A stretch of DNA of 64,000 bases from Paraphoma chrysanthemicola. Its lineage: Eukaryota > Ascomycota > Dothideomycetes > Pleosporales > Phaeosphaeriaceae. Below the pieces are notes generated by a model. That model ran no database searches and had not been told where the DNA came from. It saw only the letters and a list, made by a program, of their open reading frames with translations. Position 1 is the first letter of the stretch. Every line of letters begins with the position of its first letter. Shown one piece after another: positions 10,169 to 22,046 of the stretch. The stretch is from contig JAGMWG010000016.1 of NCBI GenBank assembly GCA_020744225.1, forward strand, positions 930,001 to 994,000, written 5' to 3'. Made by a program: the position numbers and the translations under genes.

Positions 10169-11186
10169 ATGTCTCTGTACTTTACCTGTATCAGAATCAT
10201 GCCTTTAGCATCGACCACAATGATATCCACACCGACAAACAATACGACTTTCAAGGCAATGAGCCATTTCGACGAAATCTTTCCACTAAGTTCGCCGCCT
10301 AAATCGCATCAGCCTCAGAGTAGCTCCTTGATTCCTCTTGTACAACTTCCAAATGTTGCTGCGCGTCATATTGCTCCAGGCTTGGGAGATCTGTCGGTAC
10401 TGTTACCCGAGGTGCGTAACACTATTTACACCCTCCTTCTCGCACCTGCTGGACCCTTCTTCGTCGTAGCTGCAACAGGAGCAGCAAAGAGATTTCAGCT
10501 TCGAGGTAGAAAGTGACGAAGCGCGATACGAAGCCATAAGACTGCTACAAGCGCTCGCTCCAACAAAGTCACCAAATGCGGCAGGAGAGTAGAACGCTCT
10601 TCTACGCCTCGAACCACATCATTGTCCTTGCCTATGGGCTTGAATATTTGCCCATGTTTGTTCGCTGGTTGGAAGCAATGGGGCCAGATTGCCGTGCAAT
10701 TGTGCGTGCAGTCTCACTGTCTGGCTTCATGTGGTATCAACCGAACGATGGTCCCACATCGCATCTACACAACTTGCTGCGAGATTGTAGACGCCTTCGA
10801 GGTTTGACGATACAGCTCAATGTCCGTCATCTTTGCGAATCCTCCTTGGCTGACTTTGACGCGTACTTTGAGTTTGAAGGCCCGCAGCCGCACGATGGGC
10901 CGTTGCTCGAGTAGAGGTTTCTCCATGGGTTGACGCAATCGTTCGAATGCCGGATGTCTCGCGTTTTCGACTGGATCTCATAATGGCTTCTGACAGAGAT
11001 AAAGTCAAAAGCAGGCAGGAAAGATACTTCAGGGATTTCAATGCTGAAAGGGGAAGGGTTCTTGCACAGGACTTTGAAAGAAGGATCAAGGAAAGAGTTG
11101 CCGAGTCGGATCCAAGCCACAGCGGTAGTATCCGCGTCAGTTATGTTGGTGGAAACGTAAGAACATACCACGGCGTCCCTTGGTGA
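10169..11186 (+). pseudogene. Fungal ESR/F-box-like hypothetical gene broken by successive frameshifts
   Basis: Coding-like sequence hops between frames with little gap. LLPEVRNTIYTLLLAP (the classic LPxExRNxIY start of this fungal family) sits in one frame to 10516. DFSFEVESDEARYEAIRLL sits in a second frame from 10491. QMRQESRTLFYASN (the family's ESR..FY.SN motif) sits in a third frame from about 10570 to 10914. VSPWVDAIVRMPDVSRF then returns to the second frame, to 11186. No GT..AG intron explains all these joints, so I call it a pseudogene with at least three single-base shifts. Sequencing error is the alternative. The family has no assigned function. Confidence 0.6.
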
Positions 11187-12035
11187 GAAGCTGTGCCTCG
11201 AACGCTCTCACCGCCGAACAAGCTGAGTTTAAAGCTAGCGATGCTACTGATTCGCGTGCCATATACCTTACTTGGACTGGTAGCCGGGCAGAGAGAGTGA
11301 CATTGCTGCAGTCGCGCCATTGGCCATTGCGCGTCGCAGAATTTGCCCATGTTGACTTCACGATAGCCCTGTGGTGGGGTTGAGTATTGAGGCGTCGACC
11401 AAACATGCAGGGACCACGCGACGATGCAAACGCATCACCGCCATATGCAGGAACTGGTCGCAGAGCACACCGTGTTGGCGGTCGATGCCGTTCTCGATTT
11501 CACAATGTGGGGGAAAATAGTTCTCGTGATGATGGTCCAAGTGCGCGATGCGTAACACAGACGCAAAGCGAAACTGAAAATATGTGCACGACTCGCAAAA
11601 GAAAGTGCGACTGGGGGTGATCCTCGTGGGGAAGCAGCAATGGAGGGGACACGAGGAGGGGGGATGTGAAGCACAGCAAGGGAGAATCCTGTCCGAAACA
11701 CCCTTTGGCGTATCGCAAAAGCAATCTCAGCGTATATTGTGGGGTTTGCAGGTGAGAGGTTTGAGGCGAGAGCAACGGTGCGACAGACCAATGAACCGCC
11801 CACGCTCGTGGCAATGGAGCCAATGACGTAGCGCACGGCCCCGCCATCCCCTGCCCGCCGACCGCTCCTGCCAGCTCAGTGCTTGGGAGCGCTACTGTGC
11901 TTTATTTACTCGGTCCCCAACAGAAAACCTTCGATCTATCCACTCACCACTCCTTCCACTCTTCACACACCTCTCCAGTCACCAATTGACCTCACCTCTA
12001 CCACAACAACTCTCACACCAGCACACACCGCAAAC
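11187..12035. other. intergenic, 849 b
   Basis: Open frames here on both strands are short and show no recognisable family. The last 150 bases are C/T- and CA-rich, a common pattern for promoter and 5' leader of strongly expressed fungal genes, and lead into the HAD gene. Confidence 0.45.
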
Positions 12036-12833
12036 ATGGGCAAGGTAACCACCGTTATCTCCCAACCAACTACCCCGCGCTAACAGACATGGCAGGCGAA
12101 GTACATCATGCTCGACTGCGACAACACGCTTGTCCAGTCGGAGCGTTTCGCCTTCGAGGCCTGCGCCGACCTCACCAACATCGTCATGAAGAAGTACAAC
12201 ATCGACGCCACCTACTCAGCCGATTCGCTGCTTGAGGACTTTGTTGGCCACAACTTCCGCGGCATGCTCAAGGGCTTGCAGAAGAAGCACAACTTCGAGA
12301 TGACCGAAGCTGATCTCGAGAGCTTCGTCGGCCAGGAGCTTGACGCTGTCACCGCGAAGCTCAGCGAGAAGGCGGTCGAGTGCCCTGGTGTCACCGATGA
12401 GCTTAACAAGCTCAAGGAGCAGGGCTACCCCATGTCCGTTGTCAGCACCTCAGCAAAGAGCCGTGTTGTCGCTTCCATCGAGAAAGCCGGCATTGCCCAC
12501 TTCTTCCCTCCAGAGCACGTCTACTCGGCCGCTACCTCGCTCAACCCACCCAGCTCGAAGCCCGACCCCGCCATCTACCTGTACGCTGCTGAGCAGCTCG
12601 GTGTCAAGCCTTCCGAGGCCATCACCGTCGAGGACAGCAAGAGCGGTGCTACTGCTGCCATGCGCGCAGGCATTCCCTGCATCGGATACGTAGGCATCTA
12701 CGGTATCGAGGAGGGCAAGGAGAAGATGGAGCAGATGGCCAAGCTCCTCACCGAGGAGACCAAGTGCGCCGCCATCATGTACGACTGGAAGGAGTTCCAG
12801 GAGTGCCTGAAGAAGGTCGAGGCCAAGTTGTAG
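12036..12833 (+). CDS. HAD-superfamily hydrolase (phosphatase-like)
   Basis: Exons are 12036-12044 (only three codons, M-G-K) and 12096-12833, giving 248 residues. The 51-base intron contains GCTAAC. An upstream alternative acceptor (TAACAG) would add three in-frame residues. The four HAD motifs are clear: DCDNTL with the nucleophile Asp and acid/base Asp, VVSTSAKS with the motif II Ser, SSKPDP with the motif III Lys, and VEDSKSG with the motif IV acids. The helical cap lies between motif I and motif II. The family is subclass IA, like phosphoglycolate or sugar-phosphate phosphatases, but the substrate cannot be read from sequence. Codon use is strongly C/G-ending, which suggests high expression. 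It is cytosolic, with no targeting signal. Confidence 0.9.
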
Positions 12834-14100
12834 ACGGCTGCTAGCAGGTCGCAGCTGCATTGGACGTGGAAAATATGATGAGCCTCACTCGCGTGTGCGG
12901 TAGGCGTTACGATACATGGATGACGACAAAACTCATGGCATGAACGAACAGATAGAACTAGAGCATTCTTTCTGCACCTCTCTGACCTTGTGCCCCTTCG
13001 TGCTGTTCTGTGATGGCTGCTAAAAGTTCTCTACGCGTGACGTAATGGGTGCGGCAAGCGCAGCCACGACCCGCAAAATAGTGCGGCTCAAGCTCGGGAG
13101 CTCCACAATACACCACGACAGCTTGAGAACATTCTACGATGGATACATGGAAACGTGTAAACCGTACGATTCCAGGTACAAATTGTGAGGTCCGGCTTTC
13201 CACGCAAGATTCGGCGAGACTCCCACTATGGACGCCAATCGTGTACTTTCGCTCCGTGATTAGCCGCAACCTCGAGGGACCTCCACACTGCCACCCCACA
13301 AATCTCAACAGCCACTCCTAGAAATGCTTCGCCACGCGAAGGTCACTCACGAACGCTACCCCGAACTACCTTCCCAAACCACGATGAATACCTTGCCGAG
13401 CGGACCGTTGCGCGTGCCTTTGTCGCGAAATAGCCCTGCAATGATGCTATCTCCTGCACAAGTCCACCCATATTGGCCTGTCAATACTGGCAAGGATATG
13501 GCTGGATGGGGCAGTTGCGTGGTTTCTAGAGGTCACCCACGGTGCTTGCAGTCTCTGCAAGTCTAGTCATTGCTTCTGGCAAGACAAAACAGACTCGGCT
13601 CGAACGGCTTCATTCACATCGTCTTTGAGGTCTCCCTACGGGTGTTGAAGCCTTCGGAGCAAGGTATCGCGTCACTACCATGCTTGCCTTATCGTGGCGC
13701 TCTTCGACCGATCTGCACCTTGGCGCGCCGCTTCCGCGAGCCCGCTGGCTTTGCCAAGGAGGCTTAAATGAAGCCGCCTTCCTATTAGGTTGTCTACTCC
13801 ACGCTCGAAGCTTTGGGGTTCATTTATCTTCACCAATCTTGCGTCCTGCACGGCAGTCGACTTCATCTAAACGTTTCACGACAGGTTCCGACTGCCAATC
13901 AGGGTATTACGCGTTCTTGGTGCAATGAGACACGGCGTGGCGCTCAACATCGGGAGGGCGGGTAGCTGGTTACCTGCCGGGTTTGACATAGACCCGATGG
14001 CGAATTGAGCACCTCCATGTGTTGACGCCTGAGTATAAAAGTGTCTCATCTGGCTTTACTGCTTCCTTGTGCCAGCCTCAACACTCCGGTCACGATCATC
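12834..14100. other. intergenic, 1267 b
   Basis: No open frame here looks like a gene on either strand. The right end is the promoter of the LVIVD gene. The rest holds nothing I can name. Confidence 0.45.
14034..14040 (+). promoter_or_regulatory. TATA box
   Basis: TATAAAA lies 61 bases upstream of the start codon of the secreted LVIVD protein, on the right strand and at a plausible distance for a short leader. Confidence 0.55.
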
Positions 14101-15720
14101 ATGTTTCTACGTAGTGCCCTGTTGTCGCTCACCGCCCTTGCGGCGGCGAAGGAAATGCCCAAGGACGATTTCAAAGCTGCAGAGTTGTACGACTCTGGCA
14201 TCAGGCACGCAAATAACGTTGCACTCAAGAAGGTCAGGGTTTGTGAGCCTTGCATAAGAAGTAACTGACTCTCTCTGTAGGAGCACTGGGCAATTCAAGA
14301 AGCCGCAGGTGCTTACATCTCGTCACAGTACGCAGAGATCAAGGATAAAGTTGAATGCGTCAACGGAACTGCAATCACTGCAACAGACACCTTTAGGTGT
14401 AGCAACGTCAGTCTTCACACAGACTTGCATGCTGAAAATCCCAAGCTGACCTAATTCAGATTGACCTTCTGCATTTCCTCTCCCATGCTGAGCTGGGCAG
14501 TGCACGCGGTGTGGGGTCGTCTTCATGGGGTAGGCGCCCTCAACAGAATCCACATATGTTGTGAGCTAACACACAGCCAGGTTGGACTTCCGACGACGGC
14601 CGCGAGTTCGTGGCTATCGGTCAGCAAGATGGTGCCGCATTTGCCGAGGTCACCAAAGAGGGCAAACTTTCTTACCTAGGGCGGCTGCCGCAGTACTCGA
14701 CTCCCAGTACATGGCGCGAGATCCGAGGTCAGAATAATCTGATGATCATCGGAAGTGAGGCAGAAGGCCATGGCATCCAGATTTTTGACATGAAGAAGCT
14801 GCTCACTATTGATCCGGCCTCGCCTGTGACCTTTAGCAATTCGAGGGATCTCGTTGGTCATTTCAAGGGTCTACCCGTTGGCCGAACCCATAACGTGGTC
14901 ACGAACCCCGAAACCAACTTCATCTACGCTGTTGGTGCTGCACCGAGAACCTCTGCTTGCAGGTCGGGTATCATCTTTATCGATATCTCTAATCCCGCCA
15001 ACCCAACTAGTCCCGGATGGTGAGTCAAACAAATCACTTGTAGTATCAAAGCTGACGAACGAATAAAGTGCCTCCCAGGATGGATACGTCCATGACGCTC
15101 AATGCCTCATTTATCGTGGCCCCGACAAGCAGTTCGAAGGTCGCGAGATCTGCTACGGCTACAACGAAGATTCACTCACTATCTACGATGTGACTAATAA
15201 AAAGGCTCCCGTTGTCCTCTCGATCACTTCGTACGAGGGTGCAGCTTACACTCATCAAGGCTCGGTGCTTGATCCTCAGGATCAGCGGTACCTGCTCCTC
15301 GACGATGAATATGACGAGTATGACAAAGTCGGTCCTGGCATTCCTGGAAACCCAATCACTTACATTTGGGACATTTCTTCGTTGAAGGCGCCGAAGCAGA
15401 CTGGAATCTACAAGAGTGCCGCCAAAGGTATTGACCACAATCAGTACGTTGCCAACGGCTTTGCATACCAGTCGAATTATGGCACAGGATTCCGCGTGCT
15501 AGATGTTCGTTCGATTCCCAGTGACCCGACTGGTGCTGGCGTCAAAGAGATTGGCTTCTTTGATATCTACCCAGAGGATGACAACCAGCCCGGCGGTGGC
15601 TCGGTGAACTTTGTCGGCACCTGGTCGAGCTATGCTCTGTTCAAGTCTGGCCACATCCTTATCAATACCATGGAGCGTGGCGCTTACATCGTCAAATTCA
15701 AGGATGGCTTTGTCGCATAG
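14101..15720 (+). CDS. Secreted LVIVD-repeat / choice-of-anchor-B-like protein
   Basis: Five exons (14101-14232, 14281-14406, 14460-14529, 14581-15019 and 15069-15720) give 472 residues. An N-terminal signal peptide is evident (MFLRSALLSLTALAAA). The body is a beta-propeller-like chain of repeats with the LVIVD signature in variants such as IQIFDMKKL, GIIFIDISNP, LTIYDVTNK and YIWDISSL. The tail GHILINTMERGAYIVK is typical of the fungal 'regulatory P domain'/choice-of-anchor-B group. Members are extracellular or cell-wall associated and have no proven enzymatic role. Splicing is supported by continuous similarity across joints, for example SSSWG-WTSDDG and SPG-CASQDGYVHDAQC. Family assignment is from pattern; the function is unknown. 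Confidence 0.82.
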
Positions 15721-16476
15721 ATAGATCAGGCAAGGAGAACTTCTGGTTCACCGCCTCGCCACGGAGCACAACGTCAACGCCGTGCAATGCGCCCTCATGA
15801 ATAATACTGTGCTACCAACGTCGCCTCTTCAACTTTCCCTACATCAAATGTGTTTACGCGTACTACAATACTTTCCAAGATTAACAAGAGACAATTGGTC
15901 AACGGCGAACCCGCTCCAGCAAGGTGACCTTCACTCAAGCTTCCGCATGCGTGAGTAGTGCGCCACCCGTGCTGCACCTCGGCAACGGTTCTTCGCCTGC
16001 AGCTTGATTGGCAGTGGCGGTATGATCCTATCACAAGTAAAGATGTCGCTGGTATATTGTGGCGTTTCTTTGCCAAGTTGCGCGGAAGTCTAGCAGCGCT
16101 TGGCTCCTTCCACATCCGGATTGACTTTCTGCGCTCCGCACCAATCTGCTCTGGCCTCCGTTGATCGCCTTCCTAGAGTCGCACAGTGTATCCATCCCCA
16201 TCCTCCTGCCAAGATGCTCTCAATCTCTCGCCGCACCTATCACCCGGTAAGTGGTCAAGTGCAGACGGGTATCTGTGGTCCTTGCTGGTTCCTGGATGTC
16301 GCTATGCGTTCCTGCGATGACACAGCTGCCTTTCCGGGGTTGGGTCAGCAGCACGCGATGATCCAGGGATGGCGTCTTGGGACCTACTATACAGTTACGA
16401 GCCAGGTATATAGCATGCTCAAGTCTTGAGAGTAGCCTTCTGCAACCAGTCGTTCATTCACACATCAACCATCAAC
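15721..16476. other. intergenic, 756 b
   Basis: No supported gene. It holds the 3' end of the LVIVD gene and the promoter of the aminopeptidase gene, both on the plus strand. Confidence 0.45.
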
Positions 16477-18000
16477 ATGAGGTACGCTCTTCTCGCTGCT
16501 GCGCTCGCTGCGCCAGCTTTCGCACAGTATCCTACATATCCTCCACCACAAGAAGAGAAGCCACTGGTATCGACCGAGGCTTTGATCAAGGATGTGAGCC
16601 TTGAGGAGTTGCTTGCTGGTTCCCAGAAGCTTCAGGACATTGCCGATGCCAACGGCGGAAATCGCGCCTTCGGTGGAGGCGGCCACAATGCTACTACCGA
16701 GTGGTTGTACCAAACACTACTGGAGACCGGAGCATACGACGTCTACAAGCAGCCCTTCGTGGAGCTCTTCACAGCCGCCACCGTCTCATTAACCGCTGCC
16801 GGCGCAGCAGTCCCAGCTGAGTACCTCACCTACGGACCCTCTGGCAATGTCAATGGCACAGTGGTCAAGGTCAACGAACTCGGCTGCAACGTCACCGACT
16901 ACCCATCCGCTGTCGCTGGCCAGATCGCCCTCATCTCTCGCGGCGTCTGCACCTTCGCCATCAAAGCTGCCAACGCCAAGACTGCCGGCGCAGCTGGTGC
17001 CATTATCTACAATAACGTTCCCCTCCAAGGCCTCTCTGGCACTCTCGGTGGCGAAGGTAACTACGCGCCCGTTGTCGGCTTAACCCAAGAAGCCGGAAAC
17101 TCTCTCATCTCGCAGATCGGCAACGGCACCGTTACAGCCAACCTCTTCGTGGACGCCATCCGTGAGAACCGCACAAACTACAATGTCATTGCCGAGACCA
17201 AGGAGGGCGACCACGACAATGTGCTCATGATCGGCGGCCACACGGATTCTGTTTTCGCAGGTCCGGGTATCAACGATGACGGCTCCGGCACCATTGGTTC
17301 GCTGGTTGTCGGTCTCGCACTCGCAAAGTACAAGATCAAGAACGCCGTCCGTCTGGGATTCTGGGGCGCCGAAGAATTCGGCAAGCTTGGATCGTTCTAC
17401 TACCTCAAGACTCTGAACGGTACCTTTTCCGGCAACAGCACTGAAGTCAACAAACTCCGAGCCTACCTCAACTTCGACATGATCGCCTCGCCCAACTACG
17501 TCCTCGGCATCTACGACGGCAACGGCGACGCCTTCAACTTCTCCGGCCCAACCGGATCCGACAAGATCGAAAAGGACTTTGAAGAATTCTACGAGAACCG
17601 CGGACTCCCACACGTCCCGTCCTTGTTCACTCTGCGCTCCGACTACGCTGCATTCTTGGAGAACGGCATCCCCTCCGGCGGTCTTTTCACCGGCGCAGAA
17701 GTCCTGAAGACCCCTGAAGAAGCCCAATTGTTCGGTGGCGAGGCAGGTCAACCTCTCGATGGCTGCTACCACCAGAAATGCGACGACATCAACAATCTCG
17801 CACATGACGCCTATCTCCTCAACACACAGAGCATCGCCAACTCGGTCGCCAAGTACGCGCTCAGCTTCGAGGGCATCCCGCGTGCCAACGCGACGCTCAG
17901 GAAGAGGAACGCTGAGTCGAGTCGCATGTTGGCTAGGTTTGACCATGGTGGACATGAGCATCTTGGACAGCCGTGCGGTTCGGGTAAGCATGCGTCGTAG
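16477..18000 (+). CDS. Secreted M28 aminopeptidase with PA domain (leucine aminopeptidase 2-like)
   Basis: This single exon encodes 507 residues, the normal length for fungal Lap2-type enzymes. I start at 16477 because it gives a clean signal peptide (MRYALLAAALAAPAFA); an upstream in-frame ATG-less extension is not needed. A PA domain occupies roughly residues 110-215. The M28 zinc-peptidase domain follows with all metal ligands visible: H255 (GGHTDS), D267 (NDDGSG), the catalytic/ligand pair E299-E300 (WGAEEFG), D334 (NFDMIAS) and H432 (CYHQKCDD). It removes N-terminal residues from peptides outside the cell for nutrient uptake. There are several N-glycosylation sequons. Confidence in the family is high; substrate preference is inferred from relatives. 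Confidence 0.95.
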   Translation: MRYALLAAALAAPAFAQYPTYPPPQEEKPLVSTEALIKDVSLEELLAGSQKLQDIADANGGNRAFGGGGHNATTEWLYQTLLETGAYDVYKQPFVELFTAATVSLTAAGAAVPAEYLTYGPSGNVNGTVVKVNELGCNVTDYPSAVAGQIALISRGVCTFAIKAANAKTAGAAGAIIYNNVPLQGLSGTLGGEGNYAPVVGLTQEAGNSLISQIGNGTVTANLFVDAIRENRTNYNVIAETKEGDHDNVLMIGGHTDSVFAGPGINDDGSGTIGSLVVGLALAKYKIKNAVRLGFWGAEEFGKLGSFYYLKTLNGTFSGNSTEVNKLRAYLNFDMIASPNYVLGIYDGNGDAFNFSGPTGSDKIEKDFEEFYENRGLPHVPSLFTLRSDYAAFLENGIPSGGLFTGAEVLKTPEEAQLFGGEAGQPLDGCYHQKCDDINNLAHDAYLLNTQSIANSVAKYALSFEGIPRANATLRKRNAESSRMLARFDHGGHEHLGQPCGSGKHAS

Positions 18001-18888
18001 AGTTGGAGAAAAAGGTGATAAGTGGTGATGATGTTATGATGATGATTATTGTAGAAGTAGGTTTGTTGTATTAAAAGCGAAAAATGCAAACATATTCTCT
18101 AAGAGTCTTGATCATGACGGGCATTGCGTGCTACACATTCGTGAACCTTTAGCTGGTTGAGAGGCCTGCGAATAAATGTTTAACAGGCAGAAGTCTGGTA
18201 GGGAAGGCATCAACAAGTTTCTCATTGATAATTCATCCTGGATGACTTAGCGATCCTATTTTTCAAACGATGGACCAAGCTAAAAGAAACAACGGATAAG
18301 CCGAGCGTATATTTTCTTACTCTATCAATGAGCGATACTTTTACTTGCGCACCGTTAGCGCATGCGACTTTCACTTAGTCGCGCAGTCCAAAATGAGGCT
18401 GTAAGTTGTGTTGCGCATGATATCAAATCAGCGAACATGTCACTGTCATGTCGGTTTCTGCAAGCCACGAGAGTGTGCTGATGTTGCTTCATGGGAAGAC
18501 AGCAATGTAATCCGGGATAGCTTCAAACTTGCGATTGTCTCTTGTCTCACACCTAGTGGTGAGCTATAGCGATGGAGACATGATTGTGAAGTGCTGTATT
18601 GATATCGGGTTCACAGACTCGATATGAACTAATGGCGATGTTCCTGTGTCTAAGGACCTGGAACGAAGGCATGGGTCGTGACGAAATGTGCCCGAAAGAG
18701 GGAATAATAGTGAAGAGTCAAGAGCAGTGACATTGGCAAACTGTATGTAACATGTGTGTTTAATCCTTTCGCACCAGTCGAGAGGACAGGCTATGCTCGT
18801 AACGAACCTTTGATACCGTCATGCCACCCTACTCTCCAGCTAATATGCCCACCATCTTACACCACCCCAGACTCGTTACATCGTGTCG
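18001..18888. other. intergenic, 888 b
   Basis: This is a convergent interval between the aminopeptidase gene (plus) and the coiled-coil gene (minus). I see no gene, tRNA-like cloverleaf or repeat. Confidence 0.45.
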
Positions 18889-20302
18889 TCACTGCATCTG
18901 ACGCCTTCCAATCTGCTTGAACGCAGCAACAGTCATCCTCTCAGCTGTTTCTTGGCTATTAGTCCTTGGCAACTCCATCCCTTCATACATGGCTTTATAA
19001 GCCATTGCTTCGGACTTAGCATCCACGTGCGCATTATGCAACTCGTTCATCTTGGCCTTCTGATCGTCCAATTTGGTTCTGCAATGCGTCAAATCCAGCA
19101 CGTTTGCCTTCAGCTTCGTCCCTATGATGCGTCGCTTGGCGTTTGCGTCTGCCAGCTGTACTTCCGTGACGCGCCGCTCAGCCTTCTCATGCTCTAGGGC
19201 TGCTTCGAGTGCGCATCGCTTGGATCTTGTCTCCTCGTGCTGTACTTCTGCGGCGCGTCGCTCAGTCCTCTCCTGCTCCAGCGCAGCTTGCAGTGCGCGT
19301 CGCGTTGCCTTCTCGTCTGCCAACTTGGTTTTGGTAGATCGGAGCTTCAACTTTTTGGCAGTGACTTTGGCTCGGAGAGCGTCAATCTTTTGGACTTGTT
19401 CGGCGTGGACAGATGCTTCGTATTTGCTCAGGTAGTCCTATTCACCTCAGTCAGCTAGACCATGACATAGAATTATGATGGGCAGGAGCGAAGGGATACT
19501 TACCCGAGTCAAAGTACGCACATGGGAGGCTATAGGCCAGTATCAGCATATAATCATTGCGTTCATTGAAAGTTCACGTACGACAGAACTCTGGCTCGAT
19601 GTCCACGATTACTTCATCAAAGCGAGCTCTTTTAGCTGGAACGACACGGCTAGACTCTGATTTGGTGCGCACACGCGTCTTAGCGGGGACTCGGCGCGGT
19701 TTGTGTTGGGCCGTTCGAACAGAATCCGCCTCCTTGTCCACGAGAAATTGTTCAAGCGGAGTGTGCTCAGCCTTAATGCTAAGACCCTTCGTTCGATGAA
19801 AGCTAAGGCAGGCGAACTTGAAATCTTCTAGGATGTCCCTTGCTTTCACATTGCGAATGTAGGGCAATCGCCCAGTGAACAGATATGCAAAATTAATCAT
19901 GCTCTCAATCACAACTGCCTTGACCGCCTGAGTTGATTCGGAGTCACGACTTGTGCGCTGAGTATCCTCCGCTGGAAACATAAGGTCGAATGGGCGTCCG
20001 TAATAGATTCTGCTCACGGAATGACGTGGTATACGGTTGGATACGTGACCGGGTTTGTTGTTATAGTAGGTGATACCAGCACTGGTAACGTGTGCCCACG
20101 CTACCGGCGCACCTTCCGTCGAGAAGTGATAATTTCCGATATGAAGCAAAGTGGCCTGGCGTGGCGCCTGATTGTCGTTGACACAGGTCAGATTTTCGAA
20201 TCTGTAGAGGTCGAGATCGGCGATTGAGGTGTATTCGTCGGGAAAGTTCGTCTGCGCAAACTTGACGTAGTCACCAAGCGTGTATAGCCGCCGCGGCAAC
20301 AT
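18889..20302 (-). CDS. Hypothetical protein with C-terminal coiled coil
   Basis: Minus-strand exons are 19582-20302, 19504-19529 (26 bases) and 18889-19437, giving 431 residues. Splicing joins EPEFC-PSHVRTLTR-DYLSKYEASV in frame. Residues 1-240 form a globular region I do not recognise. The rest is a long charged coiled coil that contains two tandem 28-29-residue repeats: RRALQAALEQERTERRAAEV, then RCALEAALEHEKAERRVTEV. A basic stretch (RVPAKTRVRTKS, VVPAKRARF) before the coil may be a nuclear localisation signal. A further GTAAGC..CTAAC..TGTAG intron lies just upstream, about 20345-20400, and is in the 5' leader because a stop precedes the ATG in frame. Function is unknown. Confidence 0.7.
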
Positions 20303-20770
20303 AATGAGTGAAACAAGGCTCCAGCTTCCGTCGCGTCAAGCTTTGCGCCTACAGTTAGGTCAGTGACGGCGATAGGAGTCGGGAAGAACTACAGCTTACC
20401 TCTCGGTGATGCGGCAAAGCGACAACGTATCTCTGGCTACTGTGAAGGGTGTAGGGAAAAAGCGCACGCTCGGAGGATTGGACGCGTCGCCAGTGAGTGA
20501 GGGGAAACGCGCTCGCGCTGTTGGTGAAAGTGAGGAGAGTGAGCCCCGCTGGTCACCTGACTTCAATGAGAGCGGACGGACTGAAGAACAAACGCGGACG
20601 GTGAAGCTGCGGAGCTAACACGTTAAGGCCAGTGCAGTGAAAAACAAGGTCACTCAAGATTCATGTCGATAGGAAGAGGTTGTCACGTCATCTCTAAGCA
20701 TACGTGTGCAGTATAAAACTTCGCACCTTCCACAATCGCTGCCAACGAAATCTGTACTTGGCCGAGCTCC
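20303..20770. other. 5' leader and intergenic
   Basis: This interval includes a probable 5'UTR intron of the coiled-coil gene, about 20345-20400. A 69-residue plus-strand frame at 20409-20618 is basic and Ser/Glu-rich but matches nothing and is not called. Confidence 0.4.
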
Positions 20771-21483
20771 CTACTGCACAACCTTGCTCACCTTATACTC
20801 AACCACCGTACCAGGCTTCCCCTCGCCAGTCACGAAATGCCCTGCAGCAACATAGGTGCCATTCTCCAGATCCTAAGTCACATCAGTACACGTACCTCAT
20901 CGCTCACAACATTCACTCACCTTGTACTTATCACTCCCCGTCTCGAAAGTGAACGTAACAAAGCTGTCGCCGTATGGTGTAGTCTGGCCGAAGTCAATAG
21001 CTGCCACACTAAACAATTGGGACAAGGCGACAGTACCTTTGCATCCGGCGAGCCGCCCAGGACGGCCTTGACGCTGTCCGTGAGCGCTACCGTACCTTTG
21101 TAGTACATCGCAAACACGGTGCCATCATTGTTTCTGCATCAATGTTTAGTACCGTATCAAATACGAACTCGGGAGTTTACGCACTTCACCTGACTCCTGA
21201 CGTCCAATCGCATATGATTCCCACTCGCATCATTATGAATGTAATCGTATCCGACACCATGTCTATCAATCAATCAGCCTTTGCAGCAAAGGAATGAGAT
21301 GAGTAAGCTGCAATACAATTCCGCATCCAACTTCGGTTCAAATCCCTCCTCGCTCTTCACCGTCCCACTAACCATGGGCACAATAACCAATTGACTCCCA
21401 GCCTGTCCGCCAACAGGCATAGGCGCATCGATATCGACGCGGACCGTGAAAGCGGGCTGTAGTGACGGGAAACCGGACGGCAT
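20771..21483 (-). CDS. DUF3237 family protein
   Basis: There are five minus-strand exons: 21317-21483, 21185-21262, 21037-21133, 20921-20983 and 20771-20872, giving 168 residues. Introns are 48-54 bases. The spliced product shows the family pattern: an N-terminal beta strand (LQPAFTVRVDI), HGVGYDYIHNDASGNHMRLD, NNDGTVFAMYYKGT, SPDAKTTPYGDSFVTFTFET and a final GTYVAAGHF. DUF3237 proteins are small beta-barrel proteins of unknown function found in bacteria and fungi. The third acceptor (after GGCCAG) was chosen over nearer AGs because only it keeps frame and yields the conserved PDAKTTPYGD. It is probably cytosolic, with no signal peptide. Confidence 0.85.
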
Positions 21484-22046
21484 TGTGCTATACTGGAGGA
21501 CTAGATTGATCGCGGCGTGAAGTATGTCAAGTTCGAAAGATAGAAAATTGGCAAGAGAGTTCCAACTTGTTGACGAGGTTGTAGATGTACTTATGCGATG
21601 TGTATGATGACGCCTATGGGTTGAGGTTCCGCATTGGAAACGTACTACTTGAGCAAAGCTACCCCGCCTTGCGTTCCGCGCCCCACCCACCTGCTCCTTC
21701 GACCCGGGATGTGCGGCAACGGAAGAGTACCGCGAATAGGATTGTTGTATAAACGAGGTTGACGATATCGTGAAGGATTTTGATAATTACCTTGCACGTG
21801 AAGGCCGGTTAAGATCATGGTCATATGCAACAATGATCCCATGATGACAGAAGGAAGATCTTCTCCCGGTCGCGTGCATCAATCACCGGTAGCTCAAGAG
21901 CAAATGGTTTTGTTCATAATTGCCCAGAGTATACAGCTGGATTGTCTAGTACTGCATTCTGACGGGTTCGTTATTAGCCTTTTCGTTGTGCCGCGGCGCC
22001 CTCGCTCACTTCTTGCTCCGTATGGACGCAAGCTGGCATATACACC
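21484..22046. other. intergenic, 563 b
   Basis: Promoter of the DUF3237 gene and 3' end of the RRN6-like gene, both minus strand. Nothing else was recognised. Confidence 0.45.

Noticed and set aside
12958..13308. 116-codon minus-strand frame downstream of the HAD gene
   Set aside because: No domain, unusual composition and no splice partner; treated as intergenic.
17080..17991. 303-codon minus-strand frame
   Set aside because: It is antisense to the aminopeptidase gene, whose strong codon bias leaves the opposite strand open.
20409..20618. 69-residue basic plus-strand frame
   Set aside because: It overlaps the 5' leader intron of the minus-strand coiled-coil gene and has no recognisable domain.
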